A stretch of DNA of 64,000 nucleotides from Stramonita haemastoma (taxonomy: Eukaryota; Mollusca; Gastropoda; Neogastropoda; Muricidae). The notes beneath the pieces are model-generated. The model was not told the origin of the DNA. It saw only the letters and a list, made by a program, of their open reading frames with translations, and ran no database searches. A program made the position numbers and the translations under genes. Positions within the stretch are counted from its first letter, which is position 1, and every line of letters begins with the position of its first letter. Shown here in pieces: positions 41,201 to 64,000 of the stretch. The stretch spans positions 10,645,931-10,709,930 of the forward strand of contig CM060342.1 in the NCBI GenBank assembly GCA_030674155.1, written 5' to 3'.

Positions 41201-41464
41201 GTGGTCAGTGGGGCTATAAACATCATGATTGGATAGATAGGATGCTCACTGTCATTTTTGTTGTTGCTTTTTCTTGCACACAGGTAGAGTTTCCAGAGGC
41301 ACGAATCTTTGAAGAAACGCTCAACGTGTTGCTGTACGAAAACCGTGGCAAGGGCCCGATGCTGCCTCATGCAGGCGACGCGAGGCGCACGTGACGACGC
41401 CCGCGGATACAACAGCGACGAGGATGTCGAGGAAAAACTGGACAGAGCCATGCGGCGAAAGTGA
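35877..41464 (+). CDS. KCTD10: BTB/POZ (KCTD) adaptor for CUL3-mediated RhoA degradation, BACURD family (KCTD10/TNFAIP1/KCTD13)
   Basis: Six exons: 35877-36044, 37717-37867, 38638-38743, 39356-39408, 39911-40108, 41284-41464 (TGA). The N-terminal T1-type BTB domain runs from [15 protein letters not shown] through [29 protein letters not shown] and [10 protein letters not shown]. The conserved C-terminal half has [63 protein letters not shown] and [19 protein letters not shown]. About 286 residues expected (human paralogues 313-329). The family forms oligomers that bring substrates such as RhoA to CUL3. Invertebrates usually have one member; the IFT20 neighbour points to the TNFAIP1 locus. As written there are missing bases near 35881-35884 (just after MSG), near 40034-40037 (gives TAG after CCWSF), and two near 41354-41367. 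Without them the C-terminus would run to [19 protein letters not shown]. Confidence 0.95.
36045..37716 (+). other. KCTD10 intron 1
   Basis: Contains (TG)n arrays at 36157-36330 with TGATCAC interruptions, a minus-strand LINE fragment (36445-36715), and a second TG tract at about 37420-37445. Nothing else recognised. Confidence 0.65.
36445..36715 (-). mobile_element. LINE reverse-transcriptase ORF, C-terminal fragment
   Basis: Minus-strand translation gives [20 protein letters not shown], then [19 protein letters not shown]. This is the well-known WTG...W..LV.KSS.VPQRP tail of animal endonuclease-reverse transcriptase elements. It is interrupted by stops, so it is a dead fragment. Confidence 0.7.
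40160..40340 (+). repeat. Dispersed repeat E
   Basis: Diverged copy with GACTCACTCATCCC, GAGGAGTTTGCATCTATGAC and CCTTGCCATATAGGCAGCCA, in KCTD10 intron 5. Confidence 0.65.
40905..41110 (+). mobile_element. LINE C-terminal zinc-knuckle fragment
   Basis: Plus-strand translation gives [21 protein letters not shown], with the [13 protein letters not shown] spacing of the post-reverse-transcriptase region of molluscan LINEs. Stops and shifts follow. It is a different element from those at 24999 and 36445. Confidence 0.65.
41170..41240 (+). mobile_element. LINE 3'-terminal fragment
   Basis: GGTGACAGCCCTGATATGGC, then GTGGTCAGTGGGGCTATAAA and ATTGGATAGATAGGAT. Same family as the 3' UTR of the element at 24999-25426, here in plus orientation, about 45 bp before KCTD10 exon 6. 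Confidence 0.7.
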
Positions 41465-44188
41465 TTGTACCACTGAACCCCCAGGCTACTTTTGTTTTGT
41501 TCAGGAAGGAGGCGTATGGATGGTATTGTGTGTCAAAAGGATCAAAAACATGCCGTGTGCTTTTACTAAGAAAGGGAAAGAACAAAAATGAGTTTAGAAA
41601 CAGTTTTCAGAGCATCGGGCTGGAAAAGAGCTCACTGAACTCATTAGGAACTGAAAAATCAAGACCATGACAGACACCAGGACCTGATTGACTGAGTAGA
41701 CAGCAAGTTTTGTACTTGATCAAGGGGCCACAGTTCAAACCTCACTTGCATCTGCCAGGTTGAAAGGTACATTCTCTTTGAAACCAACCTGAGTGCACAC
41801 TCCACTCTCCTTCCATGCAGTCTTCAGATGAGACTTTTAAGCCAGAATTATTTGCATGAGCATGCTAGACAATCTTGCACATATATGTTAAATCATGATC
41901 TACCTAGCAGAGAAGAGTAAGCTGTTTCATGCTGAGAGGAATACATGACAAAAATTGGTACCGCGATGTGAAGATGAGAATGTCAAACCTTGATGTTCTG
42001 AAAACGGTATGACATGAAAACATCTTGCAGTGAACCTCGAAAAGTTATAGCTGGTAACATAGAAGTAGCCAACACAAAGAAAATATTTTTTAGCCAGTCT
42101 CACAGGATTTTTTTTATGCACAAGCTTTCCTGTGTACACAAATTCTTTCATCAGGCTGATCAATTCAGCTGAGGCTTTTCACCTGATCTCAAGGTTCACA
42201 AAGTTCATTACTGTACAAAGAGTAACCATTGCATCAGACTACAGTTTTTGCCTGTGATCATTTGAAACTTGTCATAACTGGAAACAATGGTTCATATCCA
42301 CAGTTGCCCTGACATCTGAATGAAAACATTCTCTACCCCCGCCCCCATCCACCACATCAACCTCCCCCGTTCTTCTATCGGCCAGTTAGTGCTAGCACCA
42401 TGAAGCTCAGTGGAGGTGAAATCCACGCCTATAATTATTTACCATAGTTTAAAATTATAGTGAAAAATCATGAATGGTCAATCACAGCATCTTCATGATG
42501 GCAGTAGATCTGAACACTGAAGTTCACCTAAAGGATTTTCCTCTTTTGTGTTCTGGACTGGTGTTACACTGTGACAGAAGGTGGAAGCACAGAGAACTGG
42601 TGATGACAATCTCTTTGAGGGTGGCAGAGTTATGCTGTGATGCAGAGCACTGATGGATGGAGAGATCAGTCGTTCGTGACTTGCTGGTGGAAATCGTGAT
42701 CTGAAACTATGTATGTGTTCATAATCTGTAAAAATGTATGGTATGTGCTGTGTAAACGTGTTATGGTATTGGCTATCCTGTTCATTTCTTTGATACGACT
42801 AGTAGTTATGGTATTCATTATCCTGTGCATTTCTGTGTCTAGCTGTTGTTTTATGGTCATATCTCTAGAATCCCTAAAACTCCTTCCCACACAACTAATT
42901 CCCTGTGACCATCCTTTGTAGTTTTGGTGTTCGGTTTTCTGAACAATTGGCTCCTGATACATTTCAGTACAGCGTACCTTTAGTGTCCCATTTTCCACAC
43001 AGTCAATATTCATGAATGAACTGAATGCAAGTGCTTTGATGTGCATTTAACAAGATACAGCGCTATAAAAATTCAGTGTATCATTATTATTCATCTTCAA
43101 TCTGAGAACAAAAACCTGGAGGGAGGTACAAATGTTTGAACAGGTCTTTATATCCCTGCCATGTCTGCAGTGGAATGTGACATTTTTCTCCAGGTCTGCA
43201 GGGTCTTGTCTGAGTGAATAAACTGGCCACCTCACATACCATGAATGCCAAATGTTCTGTATCATAAAGTTTGTACCCATATTTGAAATGTTAATGGAAT
43301 ATTTTTTCACGCCTTTGTATCTTGTTTTCTTTTATATTCTCTCAATTTTTTTTTCCATTTAAGAACAGAAACAAATTTTTTTTTGCTGATCACAGAATTC
43401 CACTTTTTTTTTTCTCTTCTGAACATCATTTTTAATTTGTGAACTGTGTTGTGTGTTGTGTTTTTTTTTGGGGGGGCAGCTTTTTTCTTTGGTAAGTGAT
43501 CGGAAATGACACCGTTTCAAGACAGGAATCAAAGGTATTTAGCAGTTTAATTGCATCAAACAGACTTAACAGATTCACTGGGGCGGGAAAGGATGTGGTC
43601 TTTTTTTTTTTCTCATTATTTGATATTTACATTGGAGAAGATGTTTCATGACATTAGGGTTGGCAATCTGAAGAAATGTGGGGGAACAGTGTGTGTTGTT
43701 TCAATACAGGAATCATTAAATACAGAATTCTGATTTAAAAAAAAAAAAAATTTAACCCAAGCATTATTCTAAACCATGTAAATGTAACAAAGTAGATGTT
43801 AACAGAAGTGATTATTAAAAAAATAAATAAATAAATAAAATAGCATGAGATTTGTCATCAGCTATTGTGTCATATTGATACCATTTCAAACTTATATATA
43901 GTGAAGTTAACTATTTATTTGTTTGTGTAGATTTGTATGTATTATGCATTGCCTAGTTCAAGTTCAGTGGAGAATGTGAATGAAATCATGACATTTGCAA
44001 TGAACAGAGTGCAATGTAGACTGATCTTTCTTTTCTATGTAGTGCAGTGTTTCACAACAGTGAGGCTCCATAGCTTTTTTTTCCGTCTTGTCGAGATTAT
44101 AATGTGTTGTTTGATCTGTCATAGGTGTACTGTGGCAGATGTAGATCAAGATAAGAAGGAAAGCAGTATGTTTTTTTTTTTTTAGGAA

Positions 44189-44191
<3 letters not shown>

Positions 44192-44277
<86 letters not shown>
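44192..44277. repeat. (GA)n(GT)n microsatellite
   Basis: Compound dinucleotide tract in the KCTD10 downstream region. Confidence 0.95.
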
Positions 44278-44281
<4 letters not shown>

Positions 44282-44939
44282 GCACCCACCATTACATTTG
44301 TGCATATCCCTAAATTTCAGTCTGAGAATTCAGTGATTCAGAATGTTATTGCTGGTTGTTATGTTGTCTTCTAATTATTTTCAATAAATTGTTGGTGAAT
44401 CTCCTTTCTTGTGCTTGCGTGTGTGTGTGTTTGTGTGTATGTATATATATATATATATATATATTTATATGTGTGTGTGTGTGTGTGTGTATCATGCTTT
44501 ATCGCATGATGAGTCGCATTGCAAGACAGGTCAATTTTTAGATGTTAGTAATCTGCACTAAAAAAAATTTTTTAAAGCTATTGTATTCAACAAAAATTTT
44601 AGAAAAATATATTTTTTTAAACCCATATTGAAAAGCAAACACTTCTGTGAAAAGTTAAATTTTACAAATTGGAATGATAAGACTGCAAGAAGTGACAAAA
44701 TGAGAAGTTTTGCATTGTAGTATTAGTTGGATACAATGGGGGCTTGGGTGTTTTTAAAGCAAAAGGAAACAAATGTATGCCTTGATACTTCAGTACAAGG
44801 TACAATAATAGCTATAGTTTTATAATCAAAATTTTGAAATGACAACCTGACCCCCACCTGCCTGAAATGGCTCCTTGCGGTAAAATTGGTTGGGTGCAAT
44901 GCGACTCATTTCGTTGTGGAGTATTACATATGGTCATAG

Positions 44940-45762
44940 ATACTGTATCAAACCTGCCTACCGGTATGACTTTTTGGGTATGTTTACAATATTTGACCCA
45001 AATACAAAAATATGCTTTTAGTCATAAAAATATGATTTTGACATGGGGGGGGGGGGGGGGGAGTGAAACTGCAACAAACATGCCGATTTCTCCCTTCTCT
45101 GTATTACACTTGCAAGTCAACCCAAAATACTTTCTCTGTTCTCTGTTGGGGCACGTACAAAGTACCAACAATGGGTATTGGGGGTTTCATGAAAGGAATG
45201 AACCAGCAGCTCTGAGGCAGAAGGGGGAAGGTACGAAGACGGAAGGGGGAAAGTGGGTGGGGGAGGGGACTTTCACTGGCTGGCCAGACATAATGACCTT
45301 TTGACCTCTCACATCCACACACATACACTCCTTCCTCCCTCTTTCCCCACCTCACTGATTTAGTAAAGTCTTTAATACCGGTGTCTGCCATAGTTGTCTT
45401 CGCTCCAGTGTTGAACCCTCTCCTACCATCTCTCTCTCTCTCTCTCTCTCTACCTCTCTCTCTCTCACTCACTTTGGTACGTTCATTCTGCCATTCACGG
45501 CAACAGTGCAAACAGGCAAAAACTTGTGGACACGCCCAACCCCTCTATTTTTACTTGCCCTAGCTAAGGTGTCATTCATACTGCCACAAACACACACTCG
45601 GGAACCCTCCCACAAAAAAGCTGTATATTTTTGCTCACTCCTCATCAGCTATGGGCCCCTTCTTTTTTTTCTCTAGAAATCCTACAGCAGCTGTTATTTA
45701 TTGCCTTGTCAATACAATGTTCATTCAGGCCGACCAGTCTCCCCCATCTTTTTCATGGACAG

Positions 45763-45809
<47 letters not shown>

Positions 45810-45888
45810 ACTCATCACTCACTCACTCATCTCACTCTCTCACTCACTCACTCACTCACTCACTCTCTCTCCGCTCTCTACACACTCA

Positions 45889-45926
<38 letters not shown>

Positions 45927-46715
45927 ATTGAAGACTTAATTCCTTTAACCTCTTTTATGGTATGGAGGATTACAAATATACCTAACAGGAAAATAAACCT
46001 AACAGCAATTGACTTCAGTTCCATCAGCAACTGAAAACAAGTGTTAAACATGGAAGGAACAACTATAGTAAAACACACACGCACACACACACATACACAT
46101 ACATACACACACACTCTCTCTCTCTCTCTCTCTCTGTCATACAAACACATATGTATACAAATGCACACACACAGAGTTGGGTTTTTTTTTTTCTCTTTCC
46201 TCTCCTTTTTTTCTCCACTTTCATCTTATCCTCCATCTCTTTTTCACTCTCTCTCTCACACACACATCACTGTTCTAACATTTCTTACAGCACTTGTCTT
46301 ACATCCACTGTTACTGTCCGTATAATGTAAAAATCGTGTCCTTAGTGATACCACCAGCCATCCTCCCTCTCCACTACCCACAACCACCCCAACCCCCTCC
46401 CCCTGCTGCACAGCGGGATGAAGCTGCTATTCTAATCACTGAGTAAGAACATGATGTTGAAAGCAGTGTTCTGATAAAAAGGGGGGAAAAAAAACAAAGA
46501 AAGTTTTTAATTTATTTAGAATTTGAGAACCAAGAGGATACAATGAATGGACAGGTGAGTTTTCATGGACACTTATTTTCAGTTTGTAGCTTTATATTCT
46601 AATTGGATACTTTGAGTCAAAAATCATTTTGGGATTAATTGCAATAAAAATATTGTTTTTTATGAAGATCACACAAAATAACTGTATAAGTAACACTATT
46701 TTAAACTTTGTGAAC
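44940..46715. repeat. Long duplicated block, copy 2
   Basis: Direct-orientation relative of 23620-26345 (see that entry). It lacks the SINE/LINE insertions of copy 1 but has its own (CT)n(CA)n tracts at 45767-45921 and 46110-46136. Confidence 0.85.
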
Positions 46716-46834
46716 TTTATTTGAATTAAATCATCTTTGTTGCTATTAAAATACTATTTGTGGCCCATCCAAATATTTTTATTTACTGGGGTAGGCAGGT
46801 CTGTTGTATAGACACCTCCCTCTCTCCCTTTGCC

Positions 46835-47115
46835 AAAAGGGATTTTTCCCCTGGAGTTAACATCAGTGCTGACTCCACTCTCCCCAAGAGTCTTTCTGAT
46901 GAGACTATAAACCGAGGCCCCGTGTGCGAACGCATGCAGAAACATCTTGCGCACGGTTAAATCCTGTTCTGCTTTTGTAAGGGCAGGCCATCATGTGCCG
47001 ATGGAAACAGATGACAAGATTTACAAAAGTGCATACACACAGGACTGGATGAAAAAAAGCACATGAGTGCTTATTCCATTATCCTTGATATAAAAGATTA
47101 AATAAATAAATAAGT
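46835..47115 (+). mobile_element. Family A SINE, head lost
   Basis: Starts within the body (GGATTTTTCCCCTGGAGTTAAC) and runs to the AAATAAATAAATAAG tail. Confidence 0.82.
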
Positions 47116-47260
47116 AAAAGCCTGCTTATGGCACTTTTAAATCCAGCCTAAAGACATACTTCTTTCAAACCTAGGATTATTTCCTCCCATTTTATCTCAC
47201 ACCTGTCCCTGCCTTCAACAACCAAATCCCAATCATCCCGCCAAAATGTATAACCTTCAC

Positions 47261-47291
<31 letters not shown>

Positions 47292-47664
47292 GTGTTGGTG
47301 TGTGCATGCAGTTTTAACATCTACCCACTAGAAAGTAGTATTAGATATGTGTATGTGTGCGCGTGCATGTGTGTGGGTGCATGCATGTGTGTGGGTGTGT
47401 GAGTATATGTATATAAGTAAATCTGAATTTGTTTCTAAGACAAGATTAGCATATAAATATATATATATTATCATTGTCATTATTATTATTATTATCTTCA
47501 TGCATGTGCATTCATATAACATACAGAGAAAACAATCAGAGGTTGAAGACTTGACGTTTACTATCAAAAACTCACATGAAGAAAGCAACAATTAACAATA
47601 CTTCATTGATACAGAATATCGTTTTTTCCTATTCCACCAAGGAGAAATTTTGCATACATCCACA

Positions 47665-47670
<6 letters not shown>

Positions 47671-47725
<55 letters not shown>

Positions 47726-47768
47726 CACACACACCCACCACACACAACACACACACACACACACATAC
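47671..47768. repeat. (CT)n(CA)n microsatellite next to the THOC6 3' end
   Basis: Ends about 47 bp from the inferred THOC6 stop, so it lies in the likely 3' UTR. Confidence 0.95.
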
Positions 47769-47814
47769 AGCAACACACGCGAGCACTCACAACCACACTC
47801 ATCCTCTCAATCTT

Positions 47815-61722
<13,908 letters not shown>

Positions 61723-61889
61723 AATGTTCAACACAACGAACAACAACAGCGGTAACAATGTGCTCAAATCCTTTGTACAGGAAGCGGCTAAGGGGCATCA
61801 CTCTGTTGTTTTCGTCGTCTGCTTCCTCTGCAGAAAACACTTCGTGTGTATTTTTCTCGAGCTTTATGCTCCTGTGTGTCGATTCTCAG
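61723..61889. promoter_or_regulatory. Candidate bidirectional promoter and 5' UTR exon, THOC6/small membrane protein
   Basis: Lies immediately upstream of the THOC6 start and ends in a good donor (CAG|GTAACG at 61889/61890) on the plus strand, matching an acceptor at 62849. This would make a noncoding first exon for the 62-aa gene, with transcription leaving in both directions. No core promoter motif is clear. Confidence 0.4.
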
Positions 61890-62849
61890 GTAACGCGAAT
61901 AGTTTATTATCCATGGAAAAAGATGGATAATTTAGCTTGTTATATAATCAGTAAAGAAAATATGAGTACATCAGCAACCTGATGTACTTGGCTCATTATC
62001 ACGCACTGTAGCAGGCAGGCCCCTTTACCTTCTCATGACACAAAGCAAATGTACACAGCCCACAGCTGACAGTGTAGGCAGAAAATTGAGTAATGGTTTC
62101 CACTAAGATCATTATTAATCACATTAAACTGTGCAGGATGCATGCTATGTGTATTCGTGAAAGACATACCATGAGCCATTTCAAGTCTTCTCATCCAAAA
62201 TATAGATTCTAGTTCTAATGTGGCTCACTTAAGTCATAGGTGTTATTTAACTTATTCAGTTATTGATAAATCAATATTAGTGTTACTGTTGGGCACGTGT
62301 TCTCACTCAAGACCAGACTCAAATCTCAAGTTATTTTGAAAAGTAGCACTAGCAGGGATTGGAGGAGAAGCAGTACTAATTCCTGGGGAAATACCCATCA
62401 ACAGAAACTCTCAATAGTGGTTCAGTTGTGTCATAGGGGTAGGGGTGTTTTTGTTAATGATCCAGATCAGGTTGTATTCTTCTGTTTGAATAAAATCATA
62501 TTGAAAATCTGACAGACACCATAGGCAAGTGGTTAAGACCAATCAACTTTAATTATGTTGGTCATGAAATCATGGATTTGAACCTATCCCATAATCCATG
62601 TCAACCATTGGTAAGTTTTTTTGTTGTTGTTGCTGTAATGCTGTTGTTTTAACCTTTGGTGAGTTACATAAACACGAACATACCCAGCATACACTCTGCT
62701 GAGGTTGGAATGTGACTACCTTCATGATGAGCAAAAATGGTCACATACACAGTCTCACTTTTGGTGAACCTTGAAGATCTAGCCGAGAAACAAAACAAAA
62801 GCAAAGAAATGTCTTTTTTAAAAATAAAGTGTTTTGATTTGTTTTGCAG
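61890..62849 (+). other. Candidate intron of the 62-aa gene
   Basis: Bounded by GTAACG and TTTTGCAG. It holds a family D SINE (about 62515-62700) and part of the poly-C-centred repeat family (about 62740-62800). No coding signal seen. Confidence 0.4.
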
Positions 62850-62927
62850 GTGACAGCACAACCTCATCACAGCACAAAACTATCCCAAAGCCTGAGCTAG
62901 CCATCCAGAAGCTTCACAGACATCATC

Positions 62928-63116
62928 ATGCTGCCCAAGAGTGCTCCAGCCAAGCACATCCATCGGAAACTCTCCTCCCACATCCCTTCTTTTTCGGACA
63001 TCTTCGATGAAGAATCGTTCTACATTTTTGCCGTCTTCCTTACCATCACAGCCATAGTGCTCGCCTGCCTCGCCTCTCGCTATGTCAAGATCAAAGACGC
63101 AGGTCACATGGACTGA
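62928..63116 (+). CDS. Small single-pass membrane protein, 62 aa, not recognised
   Basis: An uninterrupted 62-codon frame whose ATG is fixed by an in-frame TAG 30 bases upstream (62898). The protein has a basic N-terminal segment (KSAPAKHIHRK), a short Ser/Phe-rich stretch (SFSDIFDEES), one hydrophobic segment at about residues 31-52 (FYIFAVFLTI TAIVLACLAS) and a short basic tail (RYVKIKDAGHMD). Acceptor-like TTTTGCAG|GTG at 62849/62850 precedes it, and a donor-like TCTCAG|GTAACG at 61889/61890 could close a 5' UTR exon, putting the promoter back to back with THOC6. I do not recognise the family. The even charge layout and single clean helix look like a real small integral membrane protein. 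Chance is possible at this length. Confidence 0.6.
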   Translation: MLPKSAPAKHIHRKLSSHIPSFSDIFDEESFYIFAVFLTITAIVLACLASRYVKIKDAGHMD

Positions 63117-64000
63117 ATACGGGCTCATGTGATGGCTTAGCAGAAAGAGTATCCATCATGGGGACAGGAATACCTGATTCACAGACTTTTGCAATTGGAA
63201 GATCCACCTGTTTTGTGTGCTTGTGTTGCAATGTGATGGGAGAAAATCTGTGTTGTGATGCCGAAATTGTGATGTCCAAACTGAAGTGTCTCAATACTTG
63301 TGCAATATTTTTATCTTGGATTTTGATTTTTTTTTTCTATGTTGAATCTCAGTGCATTCTTTCCTTTTCCTTTTTTTTTTTTTCTTGTGGACTGTTTGCA
63401 GTGTTGGTGACTTTTTTCTATGAGGTATATTTCTCTGGGTTTTGTGAAAAAAAAAATTGGAGGGGAGGGGTGGGTGGGTGGGGTGGATATTTGTTTATTT
63501 GCAACTGAATGAAAATGTATTGTTGGCGTTTTTGTATTCTTTACCATCAGTTATTAGTCTCAAATCATGTCTCAAATGGAAATCTATGTGGTTGTTACAT
63601 TGGTATATAATCCCCTGTTGTCTAAGTATGCTTTTTCAAACTTCAAACTAGTACTCAAGTTTTTGAACAAATTTTATGGGTATGTGCAATGGTTTTAACT
63701 TTTCATAATGAAATATTTGCTGTCTGCATTGTTGTGTTTTCCAATTTTGGTCCTACAATAGTCGGTATTGAGGAACTCTAGAGAACAGAGGTGAAGAAGT
63801 GTACATTGTATAGAAGTCAGTAGAATGAGAATATTCTAAGGGGAAGATTTGTTCAGTTGTTGGGCCTCAAGTAGCAATATAGAGTCATCACAGAATACAA
63901 TATAAATGAAAAATGAGGTGAGATAGAATATTCTTTTTCTTCTGTGTTTTCCAGGCAGGTAGAATGACCTTGGTTCCCTCCCCTTGTTGGCATAGCAGCA
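63117..64000 (+). other. Likely 3' UTR or downstream of the 62-aa gene
   Basis: T-rich sequence without recognisable exon, repeat or RNA gene. I see no canonical AATAAA in good context before the window ends. Confidence 0.4.

Larger units (their letters stand above)
41465..47814. other. Convergent intergenic region KCTD10 / THOC6
   Basis: KCTD10 3' UTR-like sequence (with a diverged SINE at about 41690-41960), (GA)n(GT)n at 44192-44277, a TG/TA tract at 44420-44490, the second copy of the long block (44940-46715), a truncated family A SINE (46835-47115) and a (CT)n(CA)n tract (47671-47768). No additional gene was recognised. Confidence 0.65.

Noticed and set aside
42666..43046. 126-codon open frame on the minus strand
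   Set aside because: It lies in the KCTD10 downstream region, matches no family I know, and has no splice or start context. Probably chance.
62297..62512. 71-codon open frame upstream of the small membrane gene
   Set aside because: No recognisable features; it lies in the inferred intron next to a SINE.

Overview
The window is eukaryotic nuclear DNA from a bilaterian animal. The genes are intron-rich with GT-AG junctions, and the intervening DNA is packed with (CA)n/(TG)n microsatellites, minisatellites and many tRNA-derived SINEs. The protein sequences and the SINE/LINE mix suggest a lophotrochozoan, most likely a gastropod mollusc. That species-level guess is inference.

Six genes form three divergent (head-to-head) pairs. 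Pair 1 is STYXL1 (minus, 1446-11650, 3' end off the left edge) and MDH2 (plus, 12011-21488), 360 bp apart. Pair 2 is IFT20 (minus, 28625-35372) and a KCTD10/TNFAIP1/KCTD13-type BTB adaptor (plus, 35877-41464), about 500 bp apart. Pair 3 is THOC6 (minus, 47815-61722) and a small unrecognised single-pass membrane protein (plus, 62928-63116). Pairs 1 and 2 match divergent pairs in the human genome as I recall it (STYXL1/MDH2 at 7q11.23, IFT20/TNFAIP1 at 17q11.2), so these look like ancient shared promoters. I rebuilt exon structures by hand from splice sites, codon phase and remembered family sequences.

The convergent spaces between pairs (21.5-28.6 kb and 41.5-47.8 kb) carry two diverged direct copies of one long block (about 23.6-27.0 kb and 44.9-46.7 kb). 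Introns hold several tandem arrays. Three of these duplicate exon edges or splice sites of the host gene (STYXL1, MDH2, THOC6). Mobile elements include at least four tRNA-type SINE families, a SINE that seems to join a tRNA-like head to a 5S rRNA-like body, and fragments of three non-LTR retrotransposons, one inserted in a SINE with an 11-bp target-site duplication.

MDH2 and the KCTD gene, and possibly THOC6, carry isolated one-base frame breaks inside otherwise well conserved exons, mostly missing G or C bases. STYXL1 and IFT20 carry none. I read these as consensus errors in the assembly rather than gene death. The genes do not form a pathway: TCA cycle enzyme, pseudophosphatase, ciliary transport, CUL3 adaptor, mRNA export. 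The shared feature is divergent housekeeping-type promoters.
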